From Phanerodontia chrysosporium (taxonomy: Eukaryota > Basidiomycota > Agaricomycetes > Polyporales > Phanerochaetaceae), in contig MJGA01000102.1 of NCBI GenBank assembly GCA_001910725.1, forward strand, positions 1 through 31,956: a stretch of 31,956 nt of DNA. The letters are read 5' to 3'. Position 1 is the stretch's first letter. The number at the start of each line of letters is the position of its first letter. The position numbers and the translations under genes were made by a program. The notes under the pieces were generated by a model. The model worked only from the letters and a program-made list of their open reading frames with translations, ran no database searches and was not told the DNA's origin. Shown piece by piece: positions 22,346 to 31,956 of the stretch.

Positions 22346-23856
22346 CTATGACAAAGTGTCTACCGATCCTTGTAGCAATTTATGAACGTCCAGAAGAACG
22401 CTAAGGTGCAAGCCTCGCAGTCCCAGTCTACGGACGGGTCGGAAGGCGCGTCGAGCCCACAACATTTGAGACAGATGATGCCAGCAATCTTCGTCTGCTG
22501 CACCAGCAGTGACGCGTACCTCTTCTAAATCGAGGACGTCGAGGCTTGGCAACCAAAATTCGGACTGGCCGACGTCGCACGACAGCAGATCATGGATGAG
22601 GAATAAGGCACACCGCGCAAGGTCCAGATGCGCGACGTATGGCATCCTAGTAAGGATAGTCCTGACGGCTGTATGAAATTGCTGAGAATGGCGCACGCCG
22701 TCGCGTATCCAGACAGATTCGGCGTGCGCGAGCGGTAAGCTTGTGAAGCTGTCCTCGAGAAGGGTGTGCTCAAGCTGCAACATCCGTACGTCCAGCGCAG
22801 GGGGCCAGCGTCGACGCTCGAGGGCACGTTATCGTATTGCCAGTCACGGCGTTCGAGTACACGATCCCAAGCGCGACAGACCACCACTTGCCCGTGCACC
22901 CAGAATACAACGGATCGCAGGGGTCTCGTGATTTGCGAGATTTTGGATGCAATCGGGGACCAGTAGGCCGCATAGTCAGTGGCGGTCCACAGGTTTATGT
23001 CGTTGCTGATGCTCCCTGCCACATTGTTCCATTCCTGGACGAGCAGCGAGAGGGACGCCTCGGGAGGGAAGGATATGAGGCCTAATAGCGAGGCACATTT
23101 TCCTGCGTCATACCCGAGCTGCAGAGACTGCAGCCTGGAGAGGTGAAGGCGGCAGTCTTGTCGGAGAGCCGCATTGCTCCAATAAAAGCATAGATGCAAG
23201 TGAGTAAGGAGGGGTATTGCCTGAAGTGTTTGGATGACCTCGCTGATATTATGTCTGGAAGATCTCATGTCGCCTTGATGAATTTCGAGATGTCGAAGTG
23301 AAGTAAACTTCTGTACGTCCTTCCAATTCCAACCCAAAAACATTAGTCTCAGCTCCTGTAGGGACGCGGAGTCGAATGGCAGAAGAATGCCGTGGTCTGC
23401 GGGATCGAGGAGACCCGAGACGCGGAGCTGGCGAAGGTTGAATGCGTAAGATGATAGAAGTGCTTCTACCCGGCTGCGATCATATTTCATGAAGTTGATG
23501 TTCAAGGACGATATCCTTGCTGCTGCGACTTGTAACACAGTCGTAAGGTGGTTGAAGGCAGCGTTGCTATCACTGCCTCCAAACCAGCCAAGGATGCAAT
23601 CCACGGTGAGCAGTGTCTCTCCAGACCGCTTCAATGCAGTGTCAACGAGACCGGGATCGGTGGTACTGCGGATCCAAATGCACGACCACAGCGTAGCCGT
23701 GTCACAGGCAACGGTCCTCCACCATCGGCAGACCCAACTGACAGGCAACCATCTGTACTGTGCAGCGTCTTCGTACGAGCCTTTCGCAACCTGCCGGAAG
23801 ACGTTCACTAGGAGCTCGTCCGGTATGTCCCGGATGCAGGCGGCCAGTCGGGCCAT
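22346..23856 (-). CDS. F-box/LRR-like protein, frame-broken (tandem copy 2)
   Basis: The start MARLAACIRDIPDELLVNVF places the F-box at the N-terminus, with WLPVSWVCRWWRTVACDTATLW completing it. LLTVDCILGW, LTHLHLCFYW, EWNNVAGSISND and ATDYAAYWSPIASKISQ match equivalent blocks in copy 3. The first frame runs to about residue 350 (SSVDAGP). The homologous continuation (ALDVRMLQLEH, SLPLAHAESVWIRDG) is in another frame and runs to the stop at 22346. The switch coincides with a five-base run at 22800-22804, where six bases would restore the frame. An open frame upstream to 23958 exists, but it has no F-box features, so I use the internal Met. It is a likely pseudogene or carries a consensus error. 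Confidence 0.75.
22800..22804 (-). other. Frame break in a G/C run of F-box copy 2
   Basis: Five G on the plus strand (five C in the coding strand) lie exactly where the two homologous frames meet. Adding one base would give a continuous SVDAGPPALDVRML, which aligns with SASVPPVLNVCLL in copy 3. Confidence 0.6.
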
Positions 23857-24132
23857 TAGTCTGTGTTTGTTCCACCTTGAGACTGATGATACTGGATCTG
23901 TTAACAACCAGCATCTTAAACTGGTGGTATCAACGGTATACTTACAGCAGTTCCACAAATAAACGTGCTACAGGATGGCGGTTGATGAGAAGAGCACTAT
24001 GGCGCTCGCCACGGGGTTCAGACACGAGGCTGAAGAAGCAGACGTAACTGTGCTAACCATCGACATCCTCATAAAACAGTTCTAAGCATAATTACTCGCA
24101 CGAGGATCGTCTGGGTTTAACTGCGATTAGGA

Positions 24133-25785
24133 CTATGAATCCAGGATGAGTTCCTCCACCACGCGTTCAAGCATTTCTCGCGTTACTTCAAGTTGAGGGT
24201 CGTTCATGCCATGGAGTTGCAGCTTGCGCACAGCGCAGGTCTGCCGACGTGCGTCCAATGCACGGGCGAGGTGGAACCACTCGTTGCCAATCCCAGGAGG
24301 GGACGCCGGAACGCATTCGAGGGAGAGTGTCTCGAGGTGCGGCAGCTCCTCGGCCCGCGCAAGGACAGCGGTGACGAAGGCAAGGGTAAAGCCCGAGAGG
24401 CGTAGCATTTTCACTTGCGGCGTTGTCGCAAGCATGCATCGCACGGCGTCCACGAACTCCGCAGACGGCGGACGCACGTCGCGGATCCGTGCGCACTCGA
24501 TGTTGGCAAGCGGCAGACGCGAGATGCTATCGTAGAGGTGTGCACCCGCGACTTGCAAAAGGCAAACATTGAGCACCGGTGGGACGCTTGCGGATCCTGG
24601 AGAGTCCGACAGGCTACCACTCCAAGGTTTGAAGGTGGAAGTTGGGAAATTGAGCGAACGGTTCCATGCCCGGAGCGACACTTTGTTGCTTGATAGTTCG
24701 CTACCCGACAGCATCACGGTACGTAGGCTTGTTTGCATTTGGGAGACTTTCCTCGCAATCGGAGACAGATAGGCTGTGTAATCCAGGGCAGTCCACTGCG
24801 TAAAGTGGTTCTTATTGCCTGCCACATTGGTCCACTCTAGGATGGGAAGCGACAAGGATATATGGGCAGGGAAAGACATGGCGTCCAATAGAGAAATGCA
24901 CGCATGGGCACTCACTGCTAGCTCGAGAGACTGAAGTTGCGGAAAGCGTATGTAGGTATCAGGAGCAACGGTGTCATCGATCCATTGAAGACGAAGCTGC
25001 AAGCGAGTAAGATGGGGCATGGCTTGCAGCGCTCGGGCGACCTCGCGGACGTTGTGCCTGCCCGTTGCACTATGGAGGGGATACTGGGGGCAATGAATTT
25101 CGAGCTTCCAAAGCGAAGTGAACGTTCGCAGATCCACCCAAGGCCAGGCAATGCCATAAAGAGTCAACTCCTCAAGAATGGTAGGGCTGCATAGAGGCAG
25201 GGGTTGTCGATCCACTCTCGGGGAGCCAGAGGATTTGACGTGTACGACGAGGAATAGTCGACGAAGGCTGGGCATGTGGGGCCAGAGTAACATCGCGCCA
25301 GCGTACCTTTCTTCCGAACATTGCAAGACAATGGATGCGATCCTATTTGCCGCTGAGCATAGTATAGCGCTGAAGCGGTCGAGGATGGCGCTGTCAAGGC
25401 CGGTGTAATCAACTGTAAGACAATGGAAAGGACGTGCCAATCGCGGCCCAATATCTGTGAGGCAGGTGAGTGAGAGCGGAGCGTTGCCAGAACGCTCAAG
25501 CACGGTGTCGAGAAGCGGCCCTGAAGCGCGATGCACTAAGACGTGGGACCAAAGCGTTGCGCATCCATTGACGACAGCCCTCCAATGCCGACATACATGA
25601 GACAGCGAGATCCAGCCATATGCGTGGGAGTCGGCATGGTGTGGCCCAAGGGCGATGTATCCGAAGATACGCGCAAGCAGCTCGTCTGGTAGGGTTTGTA
25701 TAGAGCTTGAACCGTCGAACTGTACGGACTCCGACCGTAAATCGCGAGCCCGCCGTCTCGAGAGCGCTTGAGCAGTCTGCCTCAT
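24133..25785 (-). CDS. F-box/LRR-like protein, single exon (tandem copy 3)
   Basis: An intact 550-codon frame. The N-terminus has a short basic leader, then the F-box: IQTLPDELLARIFGYIALG and WISLSHVCRHWRAVVNGCATLW. The next block, LLDTVLERSGNAPLSLTC, is the family's post-F-box segment. Leucine-rich stretches follow (LQAMPHLTRLQLRLQW, FPQLQSLELAV, LPHLETLSLECV). Shared order and motifs with copies 1 and 2, on the same strand and 180-390 bases apart, show local duplication. Copy 3 is clearly closer to copy 2, for example in SFPAHISLSLPILEWTNVAG. It probably acts as an SCF adaptor with an unknown target. Confidence 0.85.
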   Translation of the reverse strand: MRQTAQALSRRRARDLRSESVQFDGSSSIQTLPDELLARIFGYIALGPHHADSHAYGWISLSHVCRHWRAVVNGCATLWSHVLVHRASGPLLDTVLERSGNAPLSLTCLTDIGPRLARPFHCLTVDYTGLDSAILDRFSAILCSAANRIASIVLQCSEERYAGAMLLWPHMPSLRRLFLVVHVKSSGSPRVDRQPLPLCSPTILEELTLYGIAWPWVDLRTFTSLWKLEIHCPQYPLHSATGRHNVREVARALQAMPHLTRLQLRLQWIDDTVAPDTYIRFPQLQSLELAVSAHACISLLDAMSFPAHISLSLPILEWTNVAGNKNHFTQWTALDYTAYLSPIARKVSQMQTSLRTVMLSGSELSSNKVSLRAWNRSLNFPTSTFKPWSGSLSDSPGSASVPPVLNVCLLQVAGAHLYDSISRLPLANIECARIRDVRPPSAEFVDAVRCMLATTPQVKMLRLSGFTLAFVTAVLARAEELPHLETLSLECVPASPPGIGNEWFHLARALDARRQTCAVRKLQLHGMNDPQLEVTREMLERVVEELILDS

Positions 25786-26154
25786 GCGGCAGGTCCCCTA
25801 CTAAAGCTACCGGGTAGGATTAAGGTGTCAGGGTTATGAGTCTCTCATATATCGGTCCTAACGCACCGTGTACCTCTCAGCCAGCCGGAAGTCTCGCAGA
25901 CGATTAGGGTGAGAATCGGGGCCTGATATGTGACCTTATGGTACGAAGAGTTCAGCCCGGTTACACACAAGAACGAATTGCTTGTATGAACCTTGGATAC
26001 TTACGACGACGAGGCCGAGGGAAGCCTCAAAGAGGTGAGTGGTGGGACCCCGAAGTGTCCCGGGTCCTGAGTAGTTACAATCAGTGTGGCGTCTAGCATC
26101 CGGGGTCTTGGGCTCCGTCTTCCTACTGCACCACGCGCGAGCATCTTCACAGTT
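25786..26154. other. Intergenic region, no supported gene
   Basis: The 5' flanks of F-box copy 3 (-) and the small membrane protein gene (+) share this stretch. No domain, RNA or repeat was seen. The plus-strand frame of the small gene is open further upstream, from 26086, but without a good start. Confidence 0.4.
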
Positions 26155-26480
26155 ATGCGTACCGCGTCCAATAGTCGACGGCACATGTCCTCAAAGTCCG
26201 GTTCAGGACCCTCTGAAAAGACACCCAGGTCCTTCCGTGATGTCCCCGTGAGTAGGCGGTCCATTTGGGAGTCATGGGCAGGTACGCGACATGCACAATA
26301 CCCTCGTATTCCCTAACTCAGCTCTTTCGGACAGTGTTGCCTGCAAAAACTCGTCTTAGAATATCACTTACTATCACCGGCTTTGCTGCCCTGGGTCTTT
26401 TCATGTCCGACCAACTTGAGAAGAGCCTACCCCCGGCGCGCTCGACCCCTCCCGCTCAAAGCGAAGCGGCAAGTGCATGA
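26155..26480 (+). CDS. Small single-pass membrane protein, 2 exons, unknown function
   Basis: Exon 1 is 26155-26281 and exon 2 is 26335-26480. The 53-nt intron has a gtacgc donor, a ctaac branch-like site and a gacag acceptor; the phase fits. The product is 90 residues. It begins with a basic, Ser-rich segment (MRTASNSRRHMSSKSG, then PRSFRDVPVSRRSIWESWA). Next come KTRLRIS and one hydrophobic helix (LTITGFAALGLF) at about residues 52-65, then MSDQLEKSLPP and a short tail. A basic N-terminus with one helix would fit a mitochondrial or ER membrane protein (inference). Met at 26185 is an alternative start. The gene ends 33 bases from the stop of the convergent membrane protein gene. Confidence 0.6.
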
Positions 26481-26513
26481 AGACGAAATCAATGATATTG
26501 CCGTATGACTTCT

Positions 26514-27491
26514 CTACTCGATTCCTCCATACGGATCCACCAGGGTCGTTGCGGGCGAAGGCGGCACCGCGCGGGAGTTGCTTCTCATCAGGGACGTTGA
26601 TCGCGCGAGAGGCTGTTCAACGTAGCGAGTGGAGGGTGCTGGTGTCAGGATGCCAAGGCCATGCCCGTAGTTGTTGAAATGGATAGGTTGTGGTGCGTAC
26701 AAGTTGTTTGTGGCGAATCCCGACCCGATACCCGTCATGTTCTCCACGGGGGCCTTCTCTAGTTCGCCGTAGTCGCGTGTTACGCGCTTTGCGCGCGCAG
26801 GCGGCGGTAGCGACGGGTAGCGGTCGTTGTCGCGCGCCATGCGGATCTCCCAGCCAGCTTTCTCCCAGTCCGGCACGAGCTCCTCGACATGGTCGACATC
26901 CCGTCGCTTCTTCCGCCATACCAAGTCGCGCATGAACCCCCACCACTGGTCGAAGAATACCGCGAGCAGCAGGATCGCGGCAACTGCGCTGAAGGAGATA
27001 ACGGCCACACCGATGATCTTCCACTCCTCGGATCCGCGGTTAATGGACTGCCCCACTGAAGCAGTCGGGGAATGTGTTGGGACGATGTAGGAATTCGACG
27101 AAGTCGCTGGTGTCAATATGGCGGAGGTATGCAATTCAAACGTTGATGTTGGAGTAGAACTAACGGTACTAGAAGTTGTTGACGAGAGACTTGAAGTAGT
27201 AGGTAATGAATGTGATGCAGACGAAGTTGCCTGAGCTTTCGAGTTCGATCCAAGCGTGGTCAGAAGGTCGGCTAGCGAGACACTTCCAGTTGAGAGAGCC
27301 GGGTGCGTCGTATGTTCAGCGGCATGTTCACTTGCATGTTCCCCGTGGGCTTCTGGCGGTGCTGCTGGTTGGATAGTTTGAAAGGGATCGAACACTCCGT
27401 CGAGGGCCCGCTTTTTGCTAGGCGTCGGGATGGCAGAAGCGACAGAGCAGAGGACTAGATTCAGAAGAACCAGAAGACGAAGAGGTCTCAT
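26514..27491 (-). CDS. Ser/Thr-rich single-pass membrane protein with signal peptide
   Basis: A single exon of 325 codons. The start at 27491 gives a clear signal peptide (MRPLRLLVLLNLVLCSVASA, cleavage near residue 20); the frame is open further upstream, but that would bury the signal. A KKR site at residues 26-28 could be cut by a Kex2-like protease. A His/Glu/Ala-rich segment and a Ser/Thr-rich region (about 65-150) follow, probably O-mannosylated. One transmembrane helix lies at 158-181 (IIGVAVISFSAVAAILLLAVFF), then a basic stop-transfer (WRKKRRD) and a cytosolic tail of about 135 residues. The layout resembles fungal cell-wall sensors or mucin-like receptors, but I do not recognise a family. 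Confidence 0.75.
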   Translation of the reverse strand: MRPLRLLVLLNLVLCSVASAIPTPSKKRALDGVFDPFQTIQPAAPPEAHGEHASEHAAEHTTHPALSTGSVSLADLLTTLGSNSKAQATSSASHSLPTTSSLSSTTSSTVSSTPTSTFELHTSAILTPATSSNSYIVPTHSPTASVGQSINRGSEEWKIIGVAVISFSAVAAILLLAVFFDQWWGFMRDLVWRKKRRDVDHVEELVPDWEKAGWEIRMARDNDRYPSLPPPARAKRVTRDYGELEKAPVENMTGIGSGFATNNLYAPQPIHFNNYGHGLGILTPAPSTRYVEQPLARSTSLMRSNSRAVPPSPATTLVDPYGGIE

Positions 27492-28464
27492 CGGAGTAGC
27501 TTTTGCGTGTCGCGACTCGCTAAAGACATGAACAGGTGCCGTGTACGCGAGAACAGGAAGATAAACGAAGACCAGCTTCAGCGGGAGACAGTCCTGGAGA
27601 GAACTGTAGTACTCTTGAACACACCTGGTGCGACGACAGGTTTGGTTCGGTTGGCCCCGATCACACTTCCCTTCGATCGAACCGATCCTTGCCACACTTC
27701 GTCCTCGACCGCTACGGCGCGAATTGACGAGTTATCGTGACCCTGGTGCAAAGCCATGTACGAGTGTTCAGCTGAATTGTGCCACAGCAGTCGCTTTACC
27801 GGGACCGTGACTGCTTGGCAGACGCTAATCCGCAGACAGGTGAGTCTGAGCAGTCACCAGGGTTTGGCGTGTTTACCTCACAGTATCCAAGCTTCCCGCA
27901 AGCCGCGGTCACGCGAATTTCTGACTCGCGCTTAGCGGTGGAGGTCAAGCTTCTCTCTCCGCAGCGCTCGTCCGGATCGTACCGATCTCCTAGCGAAAAA
28001 CACATCTGCTATCTCTACCAATAGCAGTGCAGACATCAAGCACCTCTTCACAGAGAGTCATGTGGAACTACACACCATGTCAAATATAGCTGGGAGGAGA
28101 ACACCCCGATAGGTAGTCGTTATTGGTGAACCTAACTCTAATGCAAAGGCAAATCGCTGAGCCCCGGCTCAACGACATAGTTCTCAAGGTATGTCCATTC
28201 AGACTTCAATGCATGGTGTGCGGCGGTTCATATGGGGCTTCTTTACCTTTCACAAGACCAGCTATCTCGCCAGAGGGATTAGGCACGGGTCACTCTGATG
28301 CTTCTATACCGGAGTCCTAGGAACTTGAGCACGTTCACACTACATCGGCTTTACTAAACGCAGAGCATCTTGACAGGGCATTTCTCGTATTCCGAGGACG
28401 GCCCGACTGATATAAAGCCTAGGATAGCTGCTTATTGCGTCGTAGGTCCCCGCCACATCCCATC
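27492..28464. other. Divergent intergenic region
   Basis: About 970 bases separate the divergent membrane protein and aspartic protease genes. Only short frames without domains occur. A TATA box for the protease gene lies near the right end. Confidence 0.5.
28411..28417 (+). promoter_or_regulatory. TATA box of the aspartic protease gene
   Basis: TATAAAG lies 48-54 bases upstream of the protease ATG, a spacing close to that of the GH5 gene in this window. Confidence 0.55.
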
Positions 28465-30270
28465 ATGCTTGCCGGCTCGGCCCTGTTCACCGCGCTCATC
28501 CTGGCACTCGCAGCTGCAGCAAATCCCATCTTGACTGCGCATAATGGGCTTGTCCGGCTGCCGTTCGCGAAGCGTGTGAACACCACCGGCACTATCTCGC
28601 TACATGCGCGCGACCAAGTGCGCGTGCATCACCTGAAGGAACTGGCTCGCTCACGAACGGCTGTCGCGCCGCCGCCGCCAGTGTCAAGTTCGCAAAGGCC
28701 GCTGCTGCCAGTGTCCGGGCGACGAACCAGGCCGTGGACTACGTCGTCAATGTGCGCCTCTTTTGGCCCGGTCATGGGTCCTCGTGACAATACTAACATG
28801 ACGGCGTCGCGTAGGTTGGCGTCGGGAGCCCAGCGACCACATGTAAGTCGCATTCTCGCAACGCTGAGACTATCGTCTTCATGGGTTTGCAGATTCCCTT
28901 CTCGTCGACACGGGAAGCTCCAACACGTGGGTGGGTGCTGGCAAGCGCTACGTCAAGACGAAGACGTCAGTACAAACAAAAGACCGTGTGGTAGGTCTTT
29001 GGCATGCACTACGGAAGAGATGCTAATGGAATGTCAGTCCGTTACCTACGGCTCCGGCGCATTCGTGGGCACGGAGTTCACAGACACCGTCACTTTGGCT
29101 TCAGGCCTGGTTATCAGTGGCCAGTCCATTGGTGTCGCTAGTGCGTCTGAAGGCTTTGATGGCGTAGACGGTATATTAGGGTATGTACTTCTCCAGTATG
29201 TGTACATTACAATTTCCTTATCCCGGGCCCCGTTAGAATTGGTCCCGTCGACCTCACTCTCGGAACCCTTAGTCCTCATACATCCTCCAGTATTCCGACT
29301 GGCAAGCTACAGCTATATCCCCTGTGGATTGTGTGCTGACGAGATCCGTCCCGTCTTGCAGTGACGGACAACCTTTCGTCTCAGAAGAAGATCCCGCAAC
29401 ATCTCGTGGCGGTATCATTCGAGCCAACGACATCAGAGTCTATCACCAACGGAGAACTAACCTTCGGAGGCACGGACTCCAAGAAGTTCACAGGAAAGAT
29501 AAGCTTCGCGTAAGTGAACAGTGAGAGGCCGTTGCACACATGCACTGACCGCGGATGCAGCCCTATCACGAAGACATCACCGGCCTCGGAGTTCTGGTGC
29601 GTCCAAGGGACGTCGTAGAGAGATATCACCTTTTTAACATCCCTCCTCAGGGGCATAGACGAAAGCATCACTTACGGTAGCTCTTCTGGAACGAGCATCC
29701 TCAGCAAGACGGCAGGCATCGTCGATACCGGGACCACGCTACTGCTTTTGGCCTCGGGTACTGCGCTCATCAGGTATCCTAAGATAACACTCTGACCTTC
29801 TCCCATGCAGATGCCTTCAGTCGCTACCAAAAGGCAACGGGTGCTGTCATGGACGAGACCACTGGCCTCCTTCGTCTTACTACCTCCCAGTTTGCCAAGC
29901 TGAAGAGCCTGTTCTTTCACATCAACGGCGTGACCTTCGAACTTACAGCTAACGCGCAGGCGTGGCCGGTGAGCGCACATAAGATCAGAGGTGGCATCCA
30001 TACTCAGTGTTATCGTTGTAGAGGCTCTGAACACGGCTATTGGCGGTACAACTAATGCGGTATATCTCATTGTTGGGGACCTGGCACACCTACAGGTGAA
30101 GGACTCGACTTTGTGAACGGCCAGGTCTTCCTGGAGCGCTTCTATTCCGTTTTCGTACGTTTACCCCTTTCCCCCGTCGCGGCCGTACCTCTCACAACGA
30201 CTCCTAGGACACTGCTAACAAGCGGGTGGGATTCGCTACGACTTCGTTTACGCATGCCACGACGAACTAA
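28465..30270 (+). CDS. Secreted pepsin-like aspartic protease (polyporopepsin type), 11 exons, two frame breaks
   Basis: A pepsin-family (A1) endopeptidase. Exons are 28465-28751, 28815-28842, 28893-28990, 29038-29180, 29237-29301, 29362-29509, 29561-29596, 29651-29757, 29811-29968, 30024-30154 and 30208-30270. A signal peptide (LAGSALFTALILALAAAANP) and a propeptide come first. The mature part has both catalytic motifs, VDTGSSNTW and VDTGTT, the flap region VTYGSGAFVG, and FDGVDGILGIGP. The C-terminus reads LDFVNGQVFLERFYSVF, then DTANKRVGFATTS. The fifth intron (29302-29361) appears to use a GC donor. The frame breaks near 28665 (in a GCC-repeat in the propeptide) and near 30083 (between VYLIVGDL and GEGLDF); one base added at each would restore the protein. 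The stop is 51 bases from that of the convergent P450 gene. It is either a recent pseudogene or affected by consensus errors. Confidence 0.82.
28661..28680 (+). repeat. Short GCC repeat at a frame break in the protease propeptide
   Basis: Four GCC units, preceded by gtcgc, lie where the frame from the ATG (ending ARSRTAV) must change to the frame encoding AAASVKFAKAAAASV and the rest of the protease. A gain or loss by slippage here would explain the break. Confidence 0.5.
29302..29361 (+). other. Probable GC-AG intron in the aspartic protease gene
   Basis: The exon ends IPT plus one base (G), followed by gcaagc, the usual GC-donor pattern. The 60-nt intron ends in cttgcag and the next exon completes V-T-D-N-L. 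No GT donor here gives the conserved IPTVTDNL junction. Confidence 0.7.
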
Positions 30271-30321
30271 AGCCTCACGATATTCCGTCATGTTATATTA
30301 TGATGTATGCAAACGTAGAAC

Positions 30322-31956
30322 CTATTCCCTACGCTGGACTATGACCGGCAGCTCGCCTACTTTGAACCCGAACTGGTCCTCGAGCGCGTCCTCAAACGCG
30401 CGTGGAACGTAACCCTCCGGGAAGCGCAAATCGAGTGTGTGCATGAGGTGACACAGCAACATGCGCATCTCTTGCATCGCGACGTTCTTACCGACGCAGT
30501 TGTACGGGCCGAACGAGAACGGCACGAAGGCGTTCGCGTTGTGCGTGAGCGGCTCGTCCGCGTGCTCGAGACCCTCCGCGACAAGCCATCGCTCCGGCCA
30601 GAACGTGTCTGGGTGCGAAAAGTTGCGTGGGTCGCGCTGGATGGACCAGAAGTGGAACTTGGTTGCAGTGCCTTCGGGAATGTAGCTGTGCGATAAGATG
30701 TTAGCGTGTCCGCGAGCTGCGCTCTTGGGCTTGCGTACTATTTGCCAATTAGCCTGTCGCCCTTGCCTGGGGCAGGCGCGCGTTGAGTACCGCTAGGGTG
30801 GCAGGGAAGAGCCGGAGCCCTTCGTTTCTGATACGGTTAGTTAGTGGTCGTGAAATTCACTCGATGTTCTCGAGGCTTACATTGTTGCCTCGAGATAATG
30901 CATGTCTTTGTAATGTTTTGGGTTCAAAGGATCCTCGCCCGGGGATAGAACTTGTCAACCTCCTGTTGCAGGCGATGATACGTCGTTGGATTACATAGCA
31001 ACGAGTAAAGTATTGTCGCTGTCACGATTGCTGTCGTATCGGACCCCGCGATCAGCGCAAGTACCCCATCTGACACAACGATGGGTCTCGGTGGGGTGAC
31101 CTTCTCGGCTCCATCTTCATTGCTCTGTATGTTGCATGAGACGTCCCAAATTGTAGCATCATCGGTATGTCATGACTGACCAGGTAGTAGAAGAGATCCC
31201 TCGCTTTGGAACCCGAGTCGTAGCGCTGCTTAGCACGGTCGAATGCCATTTTCCGCATGCGTTTCAGGTCCTTCCCCACGTTGGGCAACATGGATGCATA
31301 GTAGGAGACCCATGGAACCTCGCCATAGACAGCACTGACGCTGCATACTGTTATGGCAAAACTGTTGTCGTAGTTGCGCCACACTCACTCTAATCCACGG
31401 TGTACAACATCCCAGAGACCATCTTCGTCCTTGCCGTCCCGAAGCATCTCGTCCAGCCGCCGTACCTGGAAAAGCAATGAGTGAGTAGAGGTATCGAGTC
31501 TTATCTCAACGTGTACCTACACCATGTCGCCATAAAGTCGTAACTATGTACGGCATCATTATAACAACGGTGGGCGGGCGTGAACAAGTAGACGCACGTA
31601 AAATAACCAATCCATTTCGCGATGTCGACAACTTGCCCCTGTCGATCCGCAAGAGCACTGACCAACTGGTGGACACGTCCGTAGATAAGCGGCTCGTACT
31701 CTTTCAGCGCGGTGGCACTGAATGCCCGGTTCCAAGGCCTGCGTCGCTGCATATGATACGCGTGGTCCCTGGCACCCACCATAGCTGGGATGGGTGAGTA
31801 CATGAAGCGGCCATCCCACACTTCGACTCCATATCAGCTCGGAAGGGAAGACTTCATGTCGGCCGTGCTTACTAGGTCCCTTCGGGAGGCCTTGAGATCC
31901 CAGCCCGGAGGAAATGCATGATGCATCGCGTATGCTCACATCGTTAGGCCCTACGG
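30322..31956 (-). pseudogene. Cytochrome P450, 5' end outside the window, six apparent one-base losses
   Basis: Haem-thiolate monooxygenase of the large basidiomycete P450 set, perhaps CYP5150-like (tentative). Exon-like blocks (minus strand) are 31956-31873, 31826-31598, 31543-31521, 31465-31389, 31347-31181, 31124-30881, 30827-30739 and 30685-30322. Seen in order: SIRDASC, RRRPWNRAFSATALKEYEP (helix C), WVSYYASMLPNVGKDL, the I-helix ALIAGSDTTA, a KDMHYLEA ... NEGLRL (ExxR-type) region, FWPERW, and the haem loop FSFGPYNCVGKN with its Cys. The frame breaks at six places (near 31530, 31454, 31389, 31323, 30942 and 30797). Each break is cured by one extra G or C in a short run, and one would also restore a gag/gtgagt exon end. 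The N-terminal anchor lies beyond the right edge. The density of breaks argues for a pseudogene, though sequence error is not excluded. Confidence 0.75.

Noticed and set aside
22346..22783. 145-codon minus-strand frame as a separate gene
   Set aside because: It is the C-terminal part of F-box copy 2, split by the frame break at 22800-22804, and aligns with copy 3.

Overview
The window looks like nuclear DNA of a filamentous basidiomycete, most likely an Agaricomycete close to the Polyporales (inference). The reasons are dense genes with many 48-70 nt GT-AG introns, GC-rich coding exons, a BRCA2 homologue of the Ustilago Brh2 type, a polyporopepsin-like aspartic protease, a fungal cytochrome P450 and several F-box/LRR paralogues. 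I placed exon boundaries by hand from splice motifs, phase and recalled family sequences. No search was run.

Layout. 0-3.8 kb (+): an alkaline ceramidase gene containing a 4-nt microexon and one frame break,  then an F-box/LRR gene with one frame break. 3.8-7.5 kb (-): a BRCA2/Brh2-like recombination mediator with FxxA-type BRC motifs and a helical/OB/tower DNA-binding region. 8.7-10.3 kb (+): UDP-N-acetylglucosamine pyrophosphorylase. 10.5-12.6 kb (-): a 12-exon coiled-coil gene in which a SUMO-like domain sits between taxilin-like segments. 12.6-14.6 kb: mostly unassigned, with exon-like blocks on the minus strand near 13.0-13.8 kb. 14.6-16.4 kb (+): secreted GH5 exo-beta-1,3-glucanase in 10 exons. 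17.0-17.8 kb (+): riboflavin synthase. 18.1-20.1 kb (+): a Ser/Pro-rich coiled-coil protein of unknown role. 20.4-25.8 kb (-): three tandem F-box/LRR paralogues, the middle one frame-broken. 26.2-27.5 kb: a 90-residue membrane protein gene (+) convergent with a Ser/Thr-rich single-pass membrane protein gene (-). 28.5-30.3 kb (+): an aspartic protease with two frame breaks. 30.3 kb to the right edge (-): a cytochrome P450, truncated by the window edge, with six apparent one-base losses.

The genes do not form one pathway. Several concern the cell wall or membrane: UAP1 supplies UDP-GlcNAc for chitin, the GH5 enzyme remodels beta-glucan, and the ceramidase acts on sphingolipids. The P450, protease and F-box genes are typical accessory genes.

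The most notable points are the taxilin/SUMO-like composite gene and the uneven spread of single-base frame breaks. About eleven fall in five genes totalling roughly 6.5 kb of coding sequence, and none in roughly 14 kb of other coding sequence. Most sit in short G or C runs, so real gene decay and consensus error both remain possible.
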